Positions 49,377 through 55,261 of a stretch of DNA of 55,261 nt are shown one piece after another. Under the pieces are notes generated by a model. It was not told the DNA's origin and did no database searches. It worked only from the letters and a program-made list of their open reading frames with translations. This stretch comes from CAYTTA01 sp964440655 (GTDB lineage Bacteria; Bacteroidota; Rhodothermia; Balneolales; Balneolaceae): positions 1-55,261 of the forward strand of contig CAYTTA010000010.1 in the NCBI GenBank assembly GCA_964440655.1, read 5' to 3'. The position numbers were made by a program, and so were the translations under genes. How positions within the stretch are numbered: the stretch's first letter is position 1; each line of letters starts with the position of its first letter.

Positions 49377-51158
49377 ATGAGCTGGAAGCGTACGCATACG
49401 TGTGGAGAACTGGATCTTCAGCATGCCGGTGAGACGGTGGTGCTGAACGGATGGGTGGATGTTCGCAGGGACCTGGGCGGGGTGATATTCGTGGATCTCA
49501 GAGACCGGTACGGTTTGACACAGATCGTTTTTGACCAGACCGATCCGGAGCTCCACAGGCTGGCCGAACAACTTCGGTCGGAGTATGTGATCGGAGTGCG
49601 GGGAGTGGTGACTGAGCGCGATTCGGAGACCGTCAATCCTGACCGACCGACCGGCCGGATTGAGGTTAGGGCCGCGGAACTCGTTATTCACTCCCGATCC
49701 GAGACCCCTCCCTTCGAGATCCGGGACAGGATCGAGACGAACGAGGAGGTCCGGCTTCGGTACCGTTATCTGGATCTGCGAAGAAATGATATCCAGAAAA
49801 ACATGCTGTTGCGATCACGGCTCTACCGTACCGTCCGGGATTTTTACCATGATCTCGATTTTGTCGAGGTGGAGACCCCCGTTCTGATGAGGAGCACCCC
49901 GGAGGGAGCGCGGGACTATCTGGTCCCCAGCAGGGTGAACCCCGGCAAGTTCTTTGCTCTTCCGCAGAGCCCGCAGACCTACAAGCAACTGCTCATGGTC
50001 TCCGGATTTGACCGCTATTTCCAGATCGTCAAGTGCTTCCGGGATGAAGATCTGAGGGCGGACCGCCAGCCGGAATTCACACAGATCGACGTTGAGATGT
50101 CGTTCGTGGATGAAGAGGCGATCTATGAGATTCATGAAGCGCTGATGGCCCGGATCTGGAAAGAGCATCTCGGCAAGGAGCTCACTCTCCCCTTCCCGAG
50201 AATGGACTATGATGAGGCGATCACCCGGTACGGTTCCGACAAACCGGACACCCGTTTCGGAATGCTTATCAGTGACCTCTCCGATCTGGTTGCCGATTCC
50301 GGTTTCCGGATTTTTACCGATATCGTGGCTCAGGGAGGAAAGGTGCTGGCGATCTCCGTCCCCGGCAAAGGAGATACGGGGCGAGGAGCGATCGATCGTC
50401 TTACCGAGCGGGTGAAGAGCGAAACCGGAGCGGGAGGTCTGATCTACATCAAGTCGGAAGGTGGAGAGCTCAATTGCAGTGTTGGCAAGTTTTTGCAGGA
50501 GGAGACGGTGCGGCAGATGGCCGAACGGGCTGGCGCCGGGCCGGACGATCTGGTTCTGATCCTGGCAGGTCCTGCACCGAAAATCTATCATCAGATGGGT
50601 GCGCTCCGCCTGATGATGGGTGAAGAACATGAATTGATTGACACCCGTCAGGATGCATTTCTCTGGGTGACCAACTTTCCGCTGGTGGAGTGGGATGAGG
50701 AGACACAGCGGTGGCAGGCGCTGCATCACCCCTTCACATCACCCTCGGAGGAGCAGATCGGGCAGATGGAAGAGAACCCCGGAAGCCTGAGGGCCCGGGC
50801 ATATGATCTTATACTGAACGGAAACGAGCTCGGTGGTGGTTCTATACGTATCCACAACAGGGAGGTACAGGAGAAGATGTTCCGTCTTTTGGGCCTGGAT
50901 GCGGAAGAGGCAGAGGAAAAGTTTGGCTTCCTGCTCGAGGCTTTCCGCTATGGAGCCCCGCCACATGGAGGCATTGCGTTCGGGCTGGACCGGCTGGTCA
51001 TGCTGATGACGGATGCACAGAGCCTGCGCGATGTGATCGCCTTCCCGAAGAATCAGAAAGCACAGAGCCTGATGGACAACTCCCCCAATGTTGTGGATGA
51101 GAAACAACTCCGGGAGCTGCATATCGCATTGAAGCTGCCTCCGGGTTATACCCTGTAA
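49377..51158 (+). CDS. aspS: Aspartyl-tRNA synthetase
   Basis: AspRS charges tRNA-Asp (and possibly tRNA-Asn). The 593-residue protein starts MSWKRTHTCGELD, as bacterial AspRS does, with an N-terminal OB-fold anticodon domain, class II motif 2 FRDEDLRADRQPEFTQIDVE, a GAD insertion domain, and motif 3 GIAFGLDRLVML. The discriminating choice between tRNA-Asp only and tRNA-Asp/Asn cannot be read with certainty. ATG 49377 is preferred over upstream in-frame codons. DUF429 follows after 18 bp. Confidence 0.95.
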   Translation: MSWKRTHTCGELDLQHAGETVVLNGWVDVRRDLGGVIFVDLRDRYGLTQIVFDQTDPELHRLAEQLRSEYVIGVRGVVTERDSETVNPDRPTGRIEVRAAELVIHSRSETPPFEIRDRIETNEEVRLRYRYLDLRRNDIQKNMLLRSRLYRTVRDFYHDLDFVEVETPVLMRSTPEGARDYLVPSRVNPGKFFALPQSPQTYKQLLMVSGFDRYFQIVKCFRDEDLRADRQPEFTQIDVEMSFVDEEAIYEIHEALMARIWKEHLGKELTLPFPRMDYDEAITRYGSDKPDTRFGMLISDLSDLVADSGFRIFTDIVAQGGKVLAISVPGKGDTGRGAIDRLTERVKSETGAGGLIYIKSEGGELNCSVGKFLQEETVRQMAERAGAGPDDLVLILAGPAPKIYHQMGALRLMMGEEHELIDTRQDAFLWVTNFPLVEWDEETQRWQALHHPFTSPSEEQIGQMEENPGSLRARAYDLILNGNELGGGSIRIHNREVQEKMFRLLGLDAEEAEEKFGFLLEAFRYGAPPHGGIAFGLDRLVMLMTDAQSLRDVIAFPKNQKAQSLMDNSPNVVDEKQLRELHIALKLPPGYTL

Positions 51159-51176
51159 ACCCGAAATACCAGGCTT

Positions 51177-51890
51177 ATGAAAACGGCAGGCATTGACAGC
51201 TGCAAGGCGGGCTGGCTGCTTGTCTCCTTTGATTCGAAAGAGGGAGGGGAGTACCGGATTCTCCGGCAGAACGAAGAACTTCGGGGAATTTTCGATGAGT
51301 TCGACCGGATATTCATCGACATCCCCATCGGACTGAGTGATGAGGAGTATTCGCGTAATTGCGACGAGAGACTGAGGCAGAAACTGGGGGAGGAGTACCG
51401 CGAACTGGTTGTCATACCCCCGATCCGGCCGGCGCTGGATGCTCCGACCTTCGTCGAGGCCAATACCCGTACCTATGAGCTGACAGGCAGGAGCTTTTCG
51501 CTGCCCGCCTGGAGCATCATCACAAAAATCCGATTTGTGGATGGCTGTCTGCGGACTTCCCCGGAGCTGCAGGAGAGAGTACTGGAGAGCCATCCCGAAT
51601 TTCTGTTTATGAATCTGAACGGTGGCGGGATGATCTACCAGGGAAGAAACACCAAAAAAGGGGTGAAGCATCGTCTTGACCTTGTCCGTGAACAGGAGTC
51701 TGGCGCGTTGGGAATGTTCCGGAATATCAAGGAGACCTTCCGGCGCAACGAAGTGAGCGAGGAAGTGATTGCCGATGCGATTGTACTGGCACATGCGGCA
51801 AGGGTTTCCGCGAGGAAGGGAGTTAAAACGATTCCCGGCAGTCCGGAGGCAGACAGTCAGGGGCTTCCCATGGCCATTCATTTTGTCTGA
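51177..51890 (+). CDS. DUF429 family protein
   Basis: The 237-residue protein begins MKTAGIDSCKAGWLLVSF and contains FIDIPIGLSDEEYSRNCDER, features of the DUF429 family, which has an RNase H-like fold and a predicted nuclease-type acidic centre. The role is unknown. It is 18 bp after aspS and probably in its transcript. Its stop is 6 bp from the convergent sthA stop. Confidence 0.82.
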   Translation: MKTAGIDSCKAGWLLVSFDSKEGGEYRILRQNEELRGIFDEFDRIFIDIPIGLSDEEYSRNCDERLRQKLGEEYRELVVIPPIRPALDAPTFVEANTRTYELTGRSFSLPAWSIITKIRFVDGCLRTSPELQERVLESHPEFLFMNLNGGGMIYQGRNTKKGVKHRLDLVREQESGALGMFRNIKETFRRNEVSEEVIADAIVLAHAARVSARKGVKTIPGSPEADSQGLPMAIHFV

Positions 51891-51896
51891 CGGGTA

Positions 51897-53351
51897 CTAC
51901 TTTCCTGTTGCCTCCAGGATCTTTTTGTATTTCACCCCCGCTTTATAGACGCGGTTCACGCCATTGAATGCAGCAATCCGGTACGCTTCGGTATAAGAGG
52001 GATAGTTGATCACATTCTGGATGAAATAGCGGATATCGCCGCCGAATGCCATCACGCTCTGGCCCAGATGAATCAGATCGGTGGCACCTTCTCCAATAAT
52101 ATGAACCCCCAGCAGCTTCAGGGTGCCGGTCTCAAAAACCAGCTTCAGTATTCCTTCGTCGTGATGGCTGATTCCCGCCTGGGTGACACTGCTGTAGTGG
52201 GCTCGCCCCACGGTTGCATCAATTCCCAGTTTGCGGGTATCCTGCTCGGTCAACCCGATTCCAGCCATCTCGGGGAGAGTATAGATTCCGAAGGGGATGT
52301 CGGAAGGGAGATCGCTGGCGGGGGTGCCGAACATGTCGCAGGCAGCCAGTCTTCCCTGAACAAAGGAGACGGAGGCCTGTGTAGGGAATCCGATTACATC
52401 CCCTGCTGCATAGATGGAGGGTAATCGCGTCTGATAGCGGCTGTCGACCGGGATGAACCCCTCCTCATCCAGCTCAATGCCGAGCTCCTCAAGCCCCATG
52501 CCGGTTGTATTGGGCAGATATTTTCCGAAAAAGAGGACATGGTCGGTCTCCAGAACCTGGAGACGGTCCTCCTGAGGAGTCCGGAAGCAGACTTCGGTAC
52601 AGTTCCTGAGATCGTTTTCCTGAATCTTCTCCACTGTTACAGAATTGAAGACGATAATCTGTCGTTCTTCCAGACAAAGGTGGAGATGTTCACGGATCTC
52701 GTGATCCAGAAATGGAAGGTACTCGTTCATGCTGTTGAGTACCGAGACCCGGGTCCCGAGAGCGCCAAAGATGGTAGCATATTCCAGGGCGTTGATTCCC
52801 CCGCCCAAGATGACCAGTCTGCGGGGAATATGGGTCAGTTCAAGAACCGTCTGATAATCAAGGATCTCTATACCTTTACTCAGCTCCCTGGAGAGGGGTT
52901 GAGGTGAACTTCCGGTGGAGAGCAGGATCCGACCGGCTGTGAATCGTTTTTTGGACCCTTCACTGTCGGTCACCTCCACGGTATGGGGATCGATCAGCCT
53001 GCCGCGTCCTTTTACAGTAGCTACCTCATTCTTGATCAGATCTTCCTTCAGCTGACGGTTCTTGGTCTCAAGAATCGACTGTTTGTACCGAAGCAGATCC
53101 TCCATCCGGAACCGGTCGGCAGGAAGAACATCGGTTCCGTTCCTGAACTGGGTATGGTAGTGGTAGATGGTTTTGGCCGCTTCTCTCAGTGCCTTGCTCG
53201 GAACCGTTCCGGTGTTGATCCATGTTCCGCCAAGATGCTCTTCGTTTGCCTCGACGACGAGGACTGTCTTGTCGAACTTGGAACTTTGCATGGCGCATGA
53301 AAAACCGGCGGGGCCGCTGCCTATGATGATCAGGTCGTAATCGAAAGACAT
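51897..53351 (-). CDS. sthA: Soluble pyridine nucleotide transhydrogenase
   Basis: SthA is a flavoprotein that transfers hydride from NADPH to NAD+ to balance cofactor pools. The 484-residue product has IIIGSGPAGFSCAMQSSKF at the N-terminus, GGTWINTGTVPSKALREA where related disulfide reductases have CxxxxC, and a second motif LVILGGGINALEYATIF. Both redox cysteines are missing, as in SthA rather than lipoamide dehydrogenase. AAGDVIGFPTQAS and a dimerisation domain complete it. The identity among the flavin disulfide reductase superfamily is well supported. Confidence 0.9.
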   Translation of the reverse strand: MSFDYDLIIIGSGPAGFSCAMQSSKFDKTVLVVEANEEHLGGTWINTGTVPSKALREAAKTIYHYHTQFRNGTDVLPADRFRMEDLLRYKQSILETKNRQLKEDLIKNEVATVKGRGRLIDPHTVEVTDSEGSKKRFTAGRILLSTGSSPQPLSRELSKGIEILDYQTVLELTHIPRRLVILGGGINALEYATIFGALGTRVSVLNSMNEYLPFLDHEIREHLHLCLEERQIIVFNSVTVEKIQENDLRNCTEVCFRTPQEDRLQVLETDHVLFFGKYLPNTTGMGLEELGIELDEEGFIPVDSRYQTRLPSIYAAGDVIGFPTQASVSFVQGRLAACDMFGTPASDLPSDIPFGIYTLPEMAGIGLTEQDTRKLGIDATVGRAHYSSVTQAGISHHDEGILKLVFETGTLKLLGVHIIGEGATDLIHLGQSVMAFGGDIRYFIQNVINYPSYTEAYRIAAFNGVNRVYKAGVKYKKILEATGK

Positions 53352-53594
53352 GGTGTCTGTTTTGAGGGGCGTTTTCCAGATGACGGGTCATCTTAAAGAT
53401 AGAAAGAAAAAGGAGAACGGGCAGGTTGTTTGCCCGTCCGCAATGAAAGAAAAGAGGATGTCCTACGGTTGTGGCGCGGAACGAAACACCATTGTGAATT
53501 GATTTAGTATCGTGTGATGCGGATATTTAAGAGATTGAAAGAGAAAGCGTTATACAGAGCTGAATCCCTTAATCCGAAATAAAAGAACAGAATC

Positions 53595-54206
53595 ATGGCT
53601 TATAAACTTCCCGATCTTCCTTATGAGTACGATGCGCTGGAGCCGGCGATTGATAGCAAGACGATGAACATTCATCATACCAAGCACCATCAGGCATACA
53701 CGAACAATCTCAATGCGGCACTGGAAGGACACGAGTTTGCGAGCCTGCCCATCGAGGAGGTGCTGCGACGGGTGAACGAGCTGCCTGAAGAGAAGCGGCA
53801 GGCCGTGATCAACAATGGTGGTGGATACGCCAATCACAACCTTTTCTGGGAAATCCTCTCTCCGAACGGCGGTGGCGCACCTTCCGGAAAGCTGGCTGAG
53901 GAGATCGAGAAGGCATTTGGAAGTTTTGACTCGTTCAAGGAGCAGTTCGGCAAGGCTGCCGCGACACGTTTCGGATCGGGCTGGGCCTGGCTCTGCGTGG
54001 ATCAGAACGGACAGCTCAAGGTCCTCTCCACGGCCAATCAGGATAGTCCTTATATGGAGGGGCTTACCCCGATCCTGGGACTTGACGTCTGGGAGCATGC
54101 CTACTATCTGAACTATCAGAACCGTCGGCCCGACTACATCCAGGCATTTTGGGATGTAGTGAACTGGGATCAGGTGGCCCGTAATTACGAGAATGCCACT
54201 TCCTGA
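53595..54206 (+). CDS. sodA: Superoxide dismutase, manganese type
   Basis: This enzyme disproportionates superoxide to hydrogen peroxide and oxygen. The 203-residue protein has the four metal ligands in NIHHTKHH (His27), GGGYANHNLFW (His81), LDVWEHAYY (Asp164 and His168). The Gly at position 77 and the Gln in ANQDSP (Gln149) are features of Mn-type or cambialistic enzymes rather than classical Fe-SOD. There is no signal peptide. A strong terminator follows at 54279. Confidence 0.94.
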   Translation: MAYKLPDLPYEYDALEPAIDSKTMNIHHTKHHQAYTNNLNAALEGHEFASLPIEEVLRRVNELPEEKRQAVINNGGGYANHNLFWEILSPNGGGAPSGKLAEEIEKAFGSFDSFKEQFGKAAATRFGSGWAWLCVDQNGQLKVLSTANQDSPYMEGLTPILGLDVWEHAYYLNYQNRRPDYIQAFWDVVNWDQVARNYENATS

Positions 54207-54278
54207 ATGGAGGCAGAACCTGCCGATCAAGGCCTCAATGAAGGCTGAACAGGAATCAGCACGTGATTAAAATGAAAG

Positions 54279-54304
54279 GCGCTCCAGCGGAGCGCTTTTT
54301 TTTT
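54279..54304 (+). terminator. Rho-independent terminator of the superoxide dismutase gene
   Basis: GCGCTCC and GGAGCGC pair perfectly (7 bp, AGC loop), followed by nine T's. It lies 72 bp past the sodA stop. Confidence 0.9.
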
Positions 54305-54440
54305 CAGGTGCTGCGGCCGGGAGTTTGCAAACCCCCTGCGGAATGGGACGGGTTTTCGTGAAGGTGAGGCGGGGGGTCAATCTCATACGATGTGGTCTTT
54401 CTGTACGTTAACGCGCTTCCTTCTGTAGGATGGGGAGGTC

Positions 54441-54452
54441 CCAATATATTGG
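54441..54452. promoter_or_regulatory. CCAATATATTGG palindrome before the bacilliredoxin gene
   Basis: A perfect 12-bp palindrome sits 55 bp upstream of the bacilliredoxin start, with a TATATTT box just after it at 54464-54470 that may be the promoter -7 region. It could be an operator, but a 12-bp palindrome is expected a few times by chance in a window of this size. Confidence 0.35.
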
Positions 54453-54506
54453 AAGGAAAGTCGTATATTTACTGCTGTTTATCTTGAACTTAAAAGGGTA
54501 AGTATC

Positions 54507-54962
54507 ATGCAATTTGGATTCGGAATCGGGCCTGACACCTCCTGGATGAGAACCGAGCTGACGGAGCTTGGCGTCGAGGAGCTGAGAACTCCTGAGGAAG
54601 TGGATGCTGCAATGGAGAAGATCAAGCAGGGAACCGCACTGCTTGTTATCAATTCCGTTTGCGGGTGCGCAGCCGGAAATGCACGGCCGGGCCTGGGCAT
54701 CGCTCTGGAGAAAACCGGGAACCGTCCCGATCACCTGTTTACCGTTTTCGCGGGACAGGATAAGGAGGCGACCGCCCGGGCACGGAGCTACTTCAGTGAA
54801 TACCCTCCCTCTTCGCCGGCCTTTGCTTTTTTTGTTAACGGTGAGGTGAAGGCGATGATCCCCCGGCACCGTATTGAAGGACGAACAAGCGGGGAAGTTG
54901 CGAGTGATTTGCTGATGGTTTTTGACGCCTTCGCAGACAAAGAGGAGGCTTCGGCCGGATAG
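54507..54962 (+). CDS. BrxA/BrxB-family bacilliredoxin
   Basis: Bacilliredoxins remove bacillithiol (or similar low-molecular-weight thiol) from modified proteins. The 151-residue protein has the family Cys-Gly-Cys active site in NSVCGCAAGNARPG (Cys52 and Cys54) within a thioredoxin-like fold and ends with typical helices. Bacillithiol synthesis genes are not in the window, so the thiol partner is unknown. It stands alone after sodA; both are oxidative-stress genes. Confidence 0.9.
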   Translation: MQFGFGIGPDTSWMRTELTELGVEELRTPEEVDAAMEKIKQGTALLVINSVCGCAAGNARPGLGIALEKTGNRPDHLFTVFAGQDKEATARARSYFSEYPPSSPAFAFFVNGEVKAMIPRHRIEGRTSGEVASDLLMVFDAFADKEEASAG

Positions 54963-54995
54963 ATTTTCCCCTTTGCGTCCTTTCCGGAGTGATTG

Positions 54996-55037
54996 CCGGA
55001 CCGCAAGTTCCTGTTCTGAATAGGAATGAAGGTCCGG
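54996..55037. other. Two-tier stem-loop after the bacilliredoxin gene
   Basis: CCGGACC pairs with GGTCCGG, and within it TTCCT pairs with AGGAA, forming a stem with an internal bulge and a 9-nt loop. No T run follows, so it is not a classical terminator. It lies 33 bp past the bacilliredoxin stop and 32 bp before the strong promoter at 55070. Confidence 0.5.
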
Positions 55038-55069
55038 TCTCCGGAGTGGAAAAAATGTTATCGAAAAGG

Positions 55070-55101
55070 TTGACTTGAATAGGAGGGATGCTCTATCTTG
55101 G
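55070..55101 (+). promoter_or_regulatory. Strong promoter at the right edge, possibly of an rRNA operon
   Basis: TTGACT (55070-55075), an 18-bp spacer and TATCTTGG (55094-55101) closely match a strong housekeeping promoter and the arrangement at 1356-1387. No open frame follows to the window end. Downstream GTTCTTTTTACA near 55207-55218 resembles an rRNA antitermination boxA, and the tail resembles an rRNA leader, so the window may end just before a 16S gene. Confidence 0.5.
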
Positions 55102-55261
55102 TGTTCCTTTTCGGAGACGAATTCACTCTCCGATGCGTTATCTCTGATGGCGCAGAAAAATGTGATCTATAGACAGCGTCGGCCTTGTGCTGGCGTTTCT
55201 ATGTTCGTTCTTTTTACAGACTGAGCAATCAGCAGATCGTTGTGTGAGCCTGGCAATTCCA

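Noticed and set aside
50739..51881. A 380-codon minus-strand frame over aspS and DUF429
   Set aside because: It spans the ends of two well-supported genes on the other strand and has no recognisable domain.
1..55261. CRISPR array, prophage, insertion sequence or integrase
   Set aside because: No regular spaced repeats, transposase, integrase or phage structural motifs were seen on either strand.

Overview
The window looks like chromosomal core DNA of a Bacteroidota-type (FCB group) bacterium, most plausibly a Balneolales/Rhodothermales-like, perhaps halophilic, lineage. Supporting signs are Bacteroidota-style promoters (a TTTG-N19-TATATTTG sequence in front of tRNA-Val and a TATCTTTG box in front of the lytic transglycosylase), a moxR-DUF58-batA cluster, folP overlapping a CdaA-type diadenylate cyclase, a DUF3822-rsmD-coaD cluster, a large DUF349 protein, bactofilin, DUF1015 beside serC, and an archaeal-type ProRS. 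Shine-Dalgarno sequences are weak or missing at many starts. I place the organism by gene content, not by a search.

Layout. 1-1.9 kb: tRNA-Val, an MltB-like transglycosylase and a small unknown gene. 1.9-10.4 kb: a long minus-strand run (pseudopilin-like protein, DUF3822, rsmD, coaD, aspartate aminotransferase, FmdB-like, GbsR-like regulator, yraN, glpK, glpD) linking translation, CoA, amino-acid and glycerol metabolism. 10.6-14.4 kb: an unknown gene with an MscS channel, then a DUF349 protein interrupted by a 100-N assembly gap. 14.5-25.5 kb: an outer-membrane protein; nadB-nadC; a 7Fe ferredoxin; folP-cdaA; sufE-dsbD; a TetR regulator; a cold-shock protein; the ABC-F protein EttA. 25.8-29.1 kb: PQQ sugar dehydrogenase lipoprotein, dodecin, bactofilin and a periplasmic glycerophosphodiesterase. 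29.2-33.4 kb: batA, DUF58 and moxR plus a membrane-anchored trypsin-like protease. 33.7-40.8 kb: cation/proton antiporter, periplasmic peroxiredoxin, tRNA-Thr, serC-DUF1015, DUF1844-Nudix and TonB. 40.9-48.2 kb: VanZ-like and Nnr, proS, tRNA-Met, a cupin / 33-residue mini-gene / flavin monooxygenase cassette, YceI and a Crp/Fnr regulator. 48.5-55.3 kb: a LuxR-type response regulator, aspS, DUF429, SthA transhydrogenase, Mn-type superoxide dismutase, a bacilliredoxin and, at the right edge, a strong promoter that may lead into an rRNA operon.

Functional themes are glycerol and glycerophosphodiester use (glpQ-like, glpK, glpD), NAD synthesis, repair and balance (nadB, nadC, Nnr, SthA), thiol and oxidative-stress defence (DsbD, PrxQ-like, SOD, bacilliredoxin, YceI), and osmotic or ion control (MscS, antiporter, GbsR-like regulator, c-di-AMP synthase). 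There is no prophage, insertion sequence, CRISPR array or obvious genomic island. The least explained items are an untracked, translationally coupled 33-residue gene between a cupin and a monooxygenase, the palindrome-rich 379-bp spacer between the Crp/Fnr and LuxR-type genes, degenerate 21-22 bp repeats between rsmD and coaD, and a pseudopilin-like protein without a prepilin-peptidase site.
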